A model generated the notes under the pieces. That model saw only the letters and a program-made list of their open reading frames with translations, was not told the DNA's origin and did not search any database. The position numbers were made by a program, and so were the translations under genes. Positions 16,681 to 21,649 of a DNA stretch of 21,979 nt are shown one piece after another; the stretch's first letter is position 1, and each line of letters begins with the position of its first letter. Source of the DNA: a virus; the IMG/VR virus record IMGVR_UViG_3300006738_003910, positions 1 through 21,979 of that record, one strand, 5' to 3'.

Positions 16681-16759
16681 ACACGGCTGGTACGACATAA
16701 CACTTTGTAGAGAATGTCGAAAAACTCTGTACGAGTATATGCCAGACGAGTGTGATTAG
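16664..16759 (+). CDS. 31-aa Cys/His-rich microprotein
   Basis: Reads MESPCKHGWYDITLCRECRK and ends YEYMPDECD. C5, H7, C15, C18 and possibly C30 could bind one zinc ion. It starts inside the end of the 116-aa gene (17-nt overlap). Its TAG interlocks with the TAA of the convergent zinc-ribbon gene. It is short, but the CxH...CxxC pattern and the exact packing argue against chance. Function unknown; small zinc-binding phage proteins often modify host enzymes, which is only a guess here. Confidence 0.5.
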   Translation: MESPCKHGWYDITLCRECRKTLYEYMPDECD

Positions 16760-16881
16760 TCGCCGCACGTCGGACACATTTCGCCACCAAGAGGTTTTGT
16801 CTTACCACAAACAATACATTCCTCAATGTCTTTAGAAATAGGGTACCAAGCGTGCTCATGCTTCGGGCTCTGGTCGCTCAT
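16756..16881 (-). CDS. 41-aa zinc-ribbon microprotein
   Basis: Reads MSDQSPKHEHAWYPISKDIE, then ECIVCGKTKPLGGEMCPTCGD. Two CxxC knuckles (C22/C25 and C37/C40), 11 residues apart, are a classic zinc ribbon. The N-terminus adds His8, His10 and Trp12. The ATG at 16881 lies 7 nt after an extended -10 (TGTTATCAT on the minus strand). It is convergent with the Cys/His microprotein, their stop codons sharing 3 nt. Likely binds nucleic acid or protein; target unknown. Confidence 0.65.
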   Translation of the reverse strand: MSDQSPKHEHAWYPISKDIEECIVCGKTKPLGGEMCPTCGD

Positions 16882-16888
16882 GGGAAAC

Positions 16889-16897
16889 ATGATAACA
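16889..16897 (-). promoter_or_regulatory. Extended -10 box of the zinc-ribbon gene
   Basis: Minus strand TGTTATCAT, with the TGn extension and TATCAT core, 7 nt before the ATG at 16881. No convincing -35. The spacing suggests a leaderless transcript. Confidence 0.4.
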
Positions 16898-16929
16898 CAT
16901 TAAAGTACGGTACTCCACAATGGATTAAG

Positions 16930-17025
16930 TTAAAACTTTGTGTATAGTTCATCAAGTGCAACCGATCCGACTTCTCTCTCGGCCATCCTTCGTCCCCTCA
17001 ACGTGGATTGGTTGCGCTTTTTCAT
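16930..17025 (-). CDS. 31-aa basic ORF (weak)
   Basis: Reads MKKRNQSTLRGRRMAEREVG and ends ALDELYTKF, followed by TAA. Its basic N-half and acidic/hydrophobic C-half resemble a real small protein, and it fills part of the gap before the primase-helicase gene. No promoter or ribosome site is visible. Chance cannot be excluded at this length. Confidence 0.25.
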   Translation of the reverse strand: MKKRNQSTLRGRRMAEREVGSVALDELYTKF

Positions 17026-17045
17026 GCATTGGGGGGACGATGGGT

Positions 17046-17058
17046 GGCTTTGTAAGCC
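17046..17058 (+). promoter_or_regulatory. Start-proximal hairpin before the primase-helicase gene
   Basis: GGCTT-TGT-AAGCC, a 5-bp stem ending 3 nt before ATG 17062. It could limit ribosome access. No Shine-Dalgarno accompanies it. Confidence 0.3.
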
Positions 17059-17061
17059 CTC

Positions 17062-18894
17062 ATGTCTGAACACCTAACATTACCGGGACAGGTTATAATT
17101 CGCATCGACGATAAGAAACGAACGATGGGAGCTATCGTAACCAACCCTGAAGAATGTAAAAGCTTCAACGACGACGGATGGGGAATTTTCTTCACGCCAA
17201 ATAGCTTCCGCACTCCCACAAAAGAGGAGCACAAAGCCAACGTAACAAAGACCCCGCGCAATGAGCAATATCTCACCGGTATTAATTTCGTATACGGCGA
17301 TCTCGACGTAGCTAAGGATGGAGAGAAAACTACACAAGAAGAGATTGATAAGCGCAAGCAAACTTTACAAGAAGCTCTAGAGGAGCACTGTTGCCCTAAT
17401 TTCATCATCATCACTAGAAATGGCCTCCAGCCCCTATGGGCGCTCAGTGACTCCTCGCCGGATCAAGGGGTCCTCGCAAAGAGAGTCATGTGCGGAATCA
17501 TTGAATGGAGTGGTGAATACGGAGGCAAAAAGGATAACGTCAAAGATCTCGCACGAGTCTTGCGAACCCCTGAGTACACCCATAACAAACAGGAGCCGTA
17601 CATGGTTGAGCTTATAGAGTATGACGTACCAAAATACACACTTGAAGCTCTCCTCGCCAAGTTCCCCTACGAAGAGTTAGCCCCGGGGCAAGCTCCAGAG
17701 GAAGAAGACAATATTTTCTCGGGGGTTGATATTAAGGATATAGCCATCAAAGCGTTCAAAGAGATAGGACGCGAGGCCTCTTTTGACAAACAGCTTCGAT
17801 TAACTCTCGACGGACGGCTCACGGGTACTTTCCAAGGAAAAAAAGGAGCTAGGCAGTACATTGCCACCACATCAGGGCAGGACCCATACGAAGGCAACAA
17901 AATTACTGTCGTTTCCCAAATTTTGGGGCTTAATAATAAAGAAGCTGCTGAGTGGGTGCAAAAAAACTTTGAGCCCAAGAAAGCAAAAGCCATACCGTTC
18001 CTCTCATGGTCTAGTTTGGCCACATCTACCCTCGATTTCCAAAATTATCTACAAGGTCAAGATCTCGCACAATTTCACTTCGCTCCACTCGACAAAATGT
18101 TCGGCGGAATCCTACCAACGGACCTCATAACCGTCGGAGCTGATACAGGTTGCGGTAAATCCGACTTTCTACTCCATATTGCGTACAAAAACGCACAACA
18201 AGGGAAGAAGGTCCTCTTTTTCCAGCTCGAAATGGACGAACACGAGATTATGGTGCGACGGTTGCTGCAACGCGCCAATGCAGCTCTCGGATCAAATTAC
18301 ATTACCCCACGCGACATGCGAATTTTCAACATTTCAGACAAGCAAAAAGAAGAAATCGGAAAAGCTGTCATAGAGGAACAGAAGAGTATCGGTGAAAACA
18401 TCCAAGTGTATTCCGGCGGAGCTATGAAATTCGACGATTTTTCCGCAGCTCTCGAGAAAATACACGGTTTTGACCTCCTCGTTCTCGATCACGTCCACTA
18501 CTTCTCTATGGACGGCAAATCCGACTCAATGGCTACGAATCTCTCTGATGTTATGCGTAAAATGCGTACAATCGTCAAAACTCACAAAATTCCGATTATT
18601 TTAGCTTCTCACCTCCGAAAGAGGGACATGTTAAAGGAGCCAGAACTCGTTGATCTTCATGGATCTGGTGATATTGCCAAGGAATCTACATGCGTTATAA
18701 TGATCCACAGAGACAGGGAGAAAACTGAGGACGGCGCATACGAACTCACTGGCAGAACTTCTCTCTACGTCCGCAAATCAAGAGGCACCGGAGACCTCGG
18801 CGAACCCATTTACTGCACTTTCGACCCCATCTTACGTGAGCTTGTACCAGACGAACCCCCCGCAACCTTTGAAACAACAAAGCTTCCGATCTGA
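17062..18894 (+). CDS. Primase-helicase fusion (AEP/RepB-type primase plus DnaB/gp4-type helicase)
   Basis: 610 aa. Residues 1-205 look like an archaeo-eukaryotic-type (RepB-like) primase: FVYGDLDVAKDG with D80 and D82 as metal ligands, ITRNGLQPLW (118-126), and DLARVLRTPEYTHNK (162-176) as the nucleotide-binding motif. Residues 225-305 look like a linker or degenerate primase zinc domain without cysteines. Residues 335-595 are a RecA-fold DnaB-family helicase: Walker A GADTGCGKS (359-367), LFFQLEMD (385-392), Walker B LLVLDHVHYF (472-481), IILASHLRKRD (512-522), a GSGDIAKES motif, and VRKSRGTGDLG (570-580). It would unwind the fork and prime synthesis on phage DNA. A hairpin and no Shine-Dalgarno precede ATG 17062. 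Its 3' end overlaps the next gene by 59 nt. Confidence 0.85.
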   Translation: MSEHLTLPGQVIIRIDDKKRTMGAIVTNPEECKSFNDDGWGIFFTPNSFRTPTKEEHKANVTKTPRNEQYLTGINFVYGDLDVAKDGEKTTQEEIDKRKQTLQEALEEHCCPNFIIITRNGLQPLWALSDSSPDQGVLAKRVMCGIIEWSGEYGGKKDNVKDLARVLRTPEYTHNKQEPYMVELIEYDVPKYTLEALLAKFPYEELAPGQAPEEEDNIFSGVDIKDIAIKAFKEIGREASFDKQLRLTLDGRLTGTFQGKKGARQYIATTSGQDPYEGNKITVVSQILGLNNKEAAEWVQKNFEPKKAKAIPFLSWSSLATSTLDFQNYLQGQDLAQFHFAPLDKMFGGILPTDLITVGADTGCGKSDFLLHIAYKNAQQGKKVLFFQLEMDEHEIMVRRLLQRANAALGSNYITPRDMRIFNISDKQKEEIGKAVIEEQKSIGENIQVYSGGAMKFDDFSAALEKIHGFDLLVLDHVHYFSMDGKSDSMATNLSDVMRKMRTIVKTHKIPIILASHLRKRDMLKEPELVDLHGSGDIAKESTCVIMIHRDREKTEDGAYELTGRTSLYVRKSRGTGDLGEPIYCTFDPILRELVPDEPPATFETTKLPI

Positions 18895-19546
18895 TTATAT
18901 TAAAATTGAAAGACAGCTCCAAGACGCATTGGACTTCTTTGAGGGTACGGGACCATACACACGCCCCATAGTAAGCAAACAAGGGCGCTCTATTGTCACC
19001 ATATTCAGCGGACAAAGATTCGCGACGAAAAAGCTGCTCCGGGACAAAGTTCGAAGGATTCTTTGGGATGAGAAAAACCTTACTACCCCTCTTTCTGGCT
19101 TAGATGAGACAATTATTCGTTACATCTTCTCTCAACATCCTCGCTATGAGGAAATGACCAATGGATTGAGCGTGTACCAAATTTGGGTCAGGGAAGTTCA
19201 CAAAAAGAACCGGCACTTCGTTTTTGAGCTAATGGACGGCACTATTGACTATTTTAGCTATCAGAAATGCTTTTTCTTCTCTGAGCGCACTGAGTTTATG
19301 GCCGAATGCCGGCAGTCAATTTCGCAGTGGATCAAAGTTTGGAGAGAAAAGAATGCCATTCCAGACGGTTTTCACGTCCATCACAAAGCTCCCGCGACAT
19401 TTTCAATGATTGCTGAGGAGTTTGGAGAGCTGACTAATTGGGTACGCCCCGTGGATAACTTGGCGTTCATTCAGTTTCATGCTGATCGTGCCGATCTTGA
19501 GGGTCTTCCAGCTGAAGCTCACCAAAGTCTTCACTCGCGATCTTGA
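18836..19546 (+). CDS. DUF3223/DCL-domain protein with His-rich C-terminal region
   Basis: Up to 236 aa from GTG 18836; no ATG exists until well inside the domain, so the exact start is uncertain. Residues 56-147 fit the DUF3223 (DCL) family: F.SGQRFATKKLLRDKVRRIL, then LDETIIRYIFSQHPRYEEM, and FVFELMDGTIDYFSYQKCF. DCL proteins act in plant plastid rRNA maturation; the function in phages is not established. Residues 148-230 carry FHVHHKAPATFSMIAEEFGE and FIQFHADRADL, whose spaced His residues recall an HNH-like nuclease end seen with this family. That is inference. It follows the helicase with a 59-nt overlap, suggesting a nucleic-acid role. Its end overlaps the minus-strand gene at 19467 by 80 nt. 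Confidence 0.7.
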   Translation: MSLYQTNPPQPLKQQSFRSDYIKIERQLQDALDFFEGTGPYTRPIVSKQGRSIVTIFSGQRFATKKLLRDKVRRILWDEKNLTTPLSGLDETIIRYIFSQHPRYEEMTNGLSVYQIWVREVHKKNRHFVFELMDGTIDYFSYQKCFFFSERTEFMAECRQSISQWIKVWREKNAIPDGFHVHHKAPATFSMIAEEFGELTNWVRPVDNLAFIQFHADRADLEGLPAEAHQSLHSRS

Positions 19547-19742
19547 AGTTTTTTGACCGAATGAGCGCTTTGAAACTATCCACATGAATAGCTATGGATT
19601 TTCTTTTTTTATAGCTCTTATTATGGATAACAAGTTTGCCGGCAGAAAAGACAGCTGAGGGCTCATCAAAGGAAAATAGTATAAAATTTCCCTCTCTTTG
19701 AATTGCTGCGCTAGAACGAGTTAAGGTGTAGTGCTTTATCAT
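19467..19742 (-). CDS. 91-aa hypothetical protein
   Basis: From MIKHYTLTRSSAAIQREGNF. The middle has alternating strands (FILFSFDEPSAVFSAGKLVI, then KSIAIHVDSFKALIRSKNFK). The end is acidic and His-rich (DPQDRHDQHETE). The frame extends upstream to 19835, but 19742 gives a short overlap (32 nt) with the gene before it, as in an operon. The 3' end overlaps the DUF3223 gene by 80 nt, so the last third of the protein is antisense to another coding sequence. No family recognised. Confidence 0.5.
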   Translation of the reverse strand: MIKHYTLTRSSAAIQREGNFILFSFDEPSAVFSAGKLVIHNKSYKKRKSIAIHVDSFKALIRSKNFKIASEDFGELQLEDPQDRHDQHETE

Positions 19743-19872
19743 TATCTTCGTCGGGAATAGTAAAAACAGCTGCATACTCACCCTCCTCATTGCTCGCACA
19801 ACGGAAAAGCTTGTATCCCTCAGGAATATCCACAACCTCTCCCACGGGGAGTTTCTTTACTAATATCTTCAT
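19711..19872 (-). CDS. 53-aa hypothetical protein
   Basis: Reads MKILVKKLPVGEVVDIPEGY and ends DKALHLNSF. It is a compact beta-type small protein with no known motif. The ATG at 19872 lies 26 nt from the predicted transcription start, and a TATAAT inside a 16-bp palindrome lies upstream. It is first of a two-gene minus-strand operon with the 91-aa ORF. The palindrome suggests the operon is repressed by a dimeric regulator. No Shine-Dalgarno. Confidence 0.6.
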   Translation of the reverse strand: MKILVKKLPVGEVVDIPEGYKLFRCASNEEGEYAAVFTIPDEDNDKALHLNSF

Positions 19873-19898
19873 GTTACTATGGTGGTAGGTAATAAGAC

Positions 19899-19914
19899 CC
19901 ACTAATTATAGTGG
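19899..19914 (-). promoter_or_regulatory. Operator-like palindrome containing the -10 box of the 53-aa gene
   Basis: The 16-bp sequence has perfect 6-bp arms, CCACTA-ATTA-TAGTGG. Read on the minus strand it contains TATAAT (19910-19905). A weak -35 TTGCGT lies 16 nt upstream at 19932-19927. Protein bound here would block the promoter. Confidence 0.45.
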
Positions 19915-19955
19915 TACCTGCCAAAAACGCAACGCGGTTTTTTGGCTATACCACT
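19910..19955. repeat. Long imperfect inverted repeat / possible bidirectional terminator
   Basis: AGTGGTA (19910-19916) pairs with TACCACT (19949-19955). GCCAAAAA (19920-19927) pairs with TTTTTGGC (19939-19946). A small CGC/GCG stem lies at the tip. The A-tract and T-tract flanking a GC tip look like a two-way terminator, but the structure also overlaps the minus-strand promoter. Confidence 0.45.
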
Positions 19956-19974
19956 CAAACCCAGCGCGGCTCTC

Positions 19975-20003
19975 TTGACAACAGCTTACTCTCTTGTTAC
20001 ACT
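19975..20003 (+). promoter_or_regulatory. Strong sigma70-type promoter
   Basis: TTGACA (19975-19980), exactly 17 nt, TACACT (19998-20003). Predicted start is near 20010. No ORF follows for over 500 nt, so its product is probably non-coding RNA or an origin primer. Confidence 0.6.
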
Positions 20004-20009
20004 GCGTCG

Positions 20010-20095
20010 TGTCCGTTGCGCCGCTCGCAAGCAACGCGGCGACGGCAACGCAGGTAACAAAAGTGAGTTAAATATTTTATAATATATTTTTTAAC
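20010..20095 (+). ncRNA. Candidate structured non-coding RNA
   Basis: It begins where the upstream promoter should start. CCGT and CGCCGC (20013-20024, with a TG bulge) pair with GCGGCG and ACGG (20036-20045), a stable 10-bp stem. Alternatively CGTTGC (20014-20019) pairs with GCAACG at 20045-20050, or GTTGC with GCAAC at 20031-20035. An AT-rich stretch with a T-run closes the segment at about 20092. Mutually exclusive folds are typical of regulatory RNAs. Transcription is unproven. Confidence 0.35.
20067..20095. repeat. AT-rich tract bounded by GTTAA/TTAAC
   Basis: 29 bp with A/T throughout apart from one G and one C at its ends, bounded by inverted GTTAA (20067-20071) and TTAAC (20091-20095). 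Could be a duplex-unwinding element or the weak terminator of the preceding candidate RNA. Confidence 0.35.
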
Positions 20096-20219
20096 AAAAC
20101 ACATCAAAACAGCTCATACATGACGTACAACAGGTTTAGCTCTTATTTTGTCGTGCGTATGAACGGCTCTATGTTATATATGTTACTACGCCGTCATGGA
20201 ACCTGAGGGGGGAATGGGG

Positions 20220-20241
20220 GTGGGTGCTCTTGTGCACCCAC
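20220..20241. repeat. Perfect 8-bp hairpin
   Basis: GTGGGTGC, loop TCTTGT, GCACCCAC. No T-run follows on the plus strand, so it is not a standard terminator. The same GCACCCAC octamer recurs at 20501. Confidence 0.5.
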
Positions 20242-20270
20242 ATAATAAAAGGATTGTTTACTATTATATC

Positions 20271-20365
20271 GTATGCCTATGGCATACACGCATGGCGTAC
20301 CTATGAGTACGCACGCATGGTGTACCTATGGGTACGCACGACAGCATGGGGTGTGCTACGCACAC
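20271..20365. repeat. Array of dyad repeats with two 25-bp iterons
   Basis: Two head-to-tail 25-bp copies lie at 20288-20312 and 20313-20337 and differ at 2 of 25 bases. Each contains a dyad around CCTATG: GCGTAC..GTACGC and GTGTAC..GTACGC. On the left is GTATGCC-TAT-GGCATAC (20271-20287), on the right GTGTG-CTACG-CACAC (20351-20365). The spacing and shared core suggest binding sites for an initiator or repressor. Too short and irregular for CRISPR. Confidence 0.65.
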
Positions 20366-20384
20366 GCTAGTTAGATGCGAATGA

Positions 20385-20413
20385 TTGACAAGTGGCACGA
20401 TATGTGGTATGAT
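20385..20413 (+). promoter_or_regulatory. Near-consensus sigma70-type promoter
   Basis: TTGACA (20385-20390), 17 nt, TATGAT (20408-20413). Predicted start is near 20420, giving a leader of about 118 nt before the 30-aa ORF at 20538. It lies just right of the iteron array, which could regulate it. Confidence 0.65.
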
Positions 20414-20537
20414 GTATGAGGTGGGGCAAGAGGGGCACGCACCCATGTAATTTTATACCAGAAGCGCACCCCCGAGCAAGCCAACAGCAAACACCAGAGC
20501 GCACCCACTAGCCTGCTAATACCCATACCAACACCAC

Positions 20538-20630
20538 ATGTACAAATACATTATACCTATTGCAGCCTACGCAATAGGCTACGTCCTAGCTCATTACTAC
20601 GACATCATCATCATTCCGCTAGTGTATTAG
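20538..20630 (+). CDS. 30-aa single-pass membrane microprotein
   Basis: Reads MYKYIIPIAAYAIGYVLAHY and ends DIIIIPLVY. It is hydrophobic throughout, with GY and AH helix-packing residues, so almost certainly membrane-inserted if made. It is the only ORF after a near-consensus promoter, behind a 118-nt C-rich leader with three CGCACCC copies. It overlaps the convergent small-terminase-like gene by 20 nt. No Shine-Dalgarno. Roles such as superinfection exclusion or membrane-linked regulation are possible but unsupported. Confidence 0.45.
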   Translation: MYKYIIPIAAYAIGYVLAHYYDIIIIPLVY

Positions 20631-21165
20631 TATCCGCATCATCGTCCCACCGTTCAACCTTGTGGACACCGTCCGAGGTTTCGACAGTTTGCACGATTTC
20701 GCCTTTATCCCAATCAACACGATTTCCGCCTTTCAAGTGATCGCTGATGCGATCATTCATTGATACGGTCGTATGCACCTCTTGACGATCAGCCCACGAA
20801 TGGAGATTTTTGAGTGCAAAGATAGTGCCAGCAGTTTGACCTACACCCACAATCAATCTTTGAGCCATGATCTCTTCTTGTAATGCCTTGCCCTTTTCGA
20901 TAGCGTAATCAAACTCTTTGATATTCTTTTTCCATTCATACAGTACAGCAGGAGAAATATCGAGCCGAGCAGCGAGACCCCTTAGCGTACCGAGTTTTAG
21001 CTTTGTGATGTCGATGTCGTTCCAATCCCCTTGCGTATCAAATCCAGCCATATGATCGAGCGCGACTTGATCGTATTCCTTGCGATAGTTTGACGGTCTA
21101 CCCATTGCAGCAGCTTTTTGATTGATAACCGCGATTGAGCCGTTTTTTGATGCTGTGCGAGCCAT
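20611..21165 (-). CDS. Terminase small subunit-like DNA-binding protein
   Basis: 184 aa from MARTASKNGSIAVINQKAAA; I chose 21165 over the ATG at 21186 because a -10 box lies between them. GRPSNYRKEYDQVALDHMAG (22-41) is the common entry of small terminases. Residues 59-80 are a helix-turn-helix (GTLRGLAARLDISPAVLYEW). A helical oligomerisation part follows (DYAIEKGKALQEEIMAQRLI), then the LKNLHSWADRQEVH motif (118-131) seen in this group. The acidic C-terminus may contact the large subunit. It would recognise packaging sites. No large terminase gene follows; it is convergent with the membrane microprotein and divergent from the zinc-ribbon operon. Confidence 0.75.
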   Translation of the reverse strand: MARTASKNGSIAVINQKAAAMGRPSNYRKEYDQVALDHMAGFDTQGDWNDIDITKLKLGTLRGLAARLDISPAVLYEWKKNIKEFDYAIEKGKALQEEIMAQRLIVGVGQTAGTIFALKNLHSWADRQEVHTTVSMNDRISDHLKGGNRVDWDKGEIVQTVETSDGVHKVERWDDDADTNTLAE

Positions 21166-21171
21166 ACGCTT

Positions 21172-21180
21172 ACTATACCA
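21172..21180 (-). promoter_or_regulatory. Extended -10 box of the small-terminase-like gene
   Basis: Minus strand TGGTATAGT, with the core 6 nt before ATG 21165, implying a leaderless mRNA. No clear -35 is present. It decides the start codon. Confidence 0.45.
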
Positions 21181-21231
21181 TACCATGCTATGAATCGCCT
21201 ATTTATGGGCAAATTATGTACTCAACAGCCA

Positions 21232-21260
21232 TTGACACTGACAAGCGCGCATGGTACAAT
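21232..21260 (+). promoter_or_regulatory. Consensus promoter of the right-end microgene operon
   Basis: TTGACA (21232-21237), 17 nt, TACAAT (21255-21260). Start near 21267, giving a leader of about 22 nt that is mostly the TACCCTTTCCAA element. Confidence 0.7.
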
Positions 21261-21274
21261 TAAAGCCACATTCC

Positions 21275-21286
21275 TACCCTTTCCAA
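21275..21286 (+). promoter_or_regulatory. TACCCTTTCCAA leader element, copy 1
   Basis: Embedded in ATTCCTACCCTTTCCAAGC, 2 nt before ATG 21289. It takes the place where a Shine-Dalgarno would be. Confidence 0.6.
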
Positions 21287-21288
21287 GC

Positions 21289-21465
21289 ATGTTTATACCA
21301 AGATTATTCAACGACAACCGCGAGACCGCCGAGCTTGTAGCAGTACCAGTGAAGCGTAAGAAAATAATCACTTGGCTACCATGTCCCGAGTGCGGAAAAA
21401 ACATCAGTACCGAGACAAAGCAGCGAATTGGCTCATGCCTACCATGCTTCCATAAATACGACTAA
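21289..21465 (+). CDS. 58-aa zinc-ribbon protein
   Basis: Reads MFIPRLFNDNRETAELVAVP, a basic VKRKK stretch, then LPCPECGKNISTETKQRIGS and CLPCFHKYD. Two CxxC knuckles form a zinc ribbon. The frame is open upstream to 21190, but that part spans the promoter, so 21289 is the start. It is the first gene of a plus-strand operon with conserved TACCCTTTCCAA leaders. Probably a nucleic-acid or polymerase-binding small protein; function unknown. Confidence 0.7.
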   Translation: MFIPRLFNDNRETAELVAVPVKRKKIITWLPCPECGKNISTETKQRIGSCLPCFHKYD

Positions 21466-21489
21466 ATCCTTTCTTCATTCAATCGTTTT

Positions 21490-21501
21490 TACCCTTTCCA
21501 A
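21490..21501 (+). promoter_or_regulatory. TACCCTTTCCAA leader element, copy 2
   Basis: Within GTTTTTACCCTTTCCAATC, 7 nt before ATG 21509. No promoter is seen directly upstream. Confidence 0.6.
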
Positions 21502-21508
21502 TCATTTT

Positions 21509-21586
21509 ATGATTACACCCGAAGCCCTAGCGCAAATGCTTGCGCTTGACGAACTAGAGTCAAGCGAGCGCATGTTAGAAGCGTAA
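21509..21586 (+). CDS. 25-aa acidic microprotein
   Basis: Reads MITPEALAQMLALDELESSE and ends RMLEA. It is a short amphipathic acidic helix. Length alone would not support it. The conserved leader just upstream, identical to those of its two neighbours, does. Its stop is followed by 74 nt rich in CCCGAG before the next gene. Confidence 0.45.
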   Translation: MITPEALAQMLALDELESSERMLEA

Positions 21587-21649
21587 AGCCCACCACCCGA
21601 GTACGCGCCCGAGCTAACCCCCGAGCGCGTATCTCTTTTTATTCATTCC

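Larger units (their letters stand above)
19873..20537. other. 665-bp non-coding control region, origin candidate
   Basis: No credible gene was found on either strand. The minus frame at 20264-20446 is read from the repeats. From left to right it holds an operator and promoter (minus), a long hairpin, a plus promoter, a GC-rich fold, an AT-rich tract, a GTGGGTGC hairpin, the iteron array, a second plus promoter and a leader with repeated CGCACCC. Iterons plus an AT-rich tract plus an outward promoter are the usual parts of a theta-type origin, but no initiator gene is identified. Confidence 0.5.

Noticed and set aside
20010-20050. tRNA gene
   Set aside because: The GC-rich fold is a single stem with alternative pairings; there is no cloverleaf, anticodon arm or CCA-like end.
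20220-20250. Rho-independent terminator
   Set aside because: The hairpin is good but is followed by ATAATAAAAGG, not a T-run, on the plus strand; on the minus strand no T-run follows either.
20264-20446. 60-aa minus-strand ORF and a possible CRISPR array
   Set aside because: The ORF is read from the dyad repeats (Cys/His/Val-rich, no domain). The repeats are only two full 25-bp copies without spacers, so not CRISPR.
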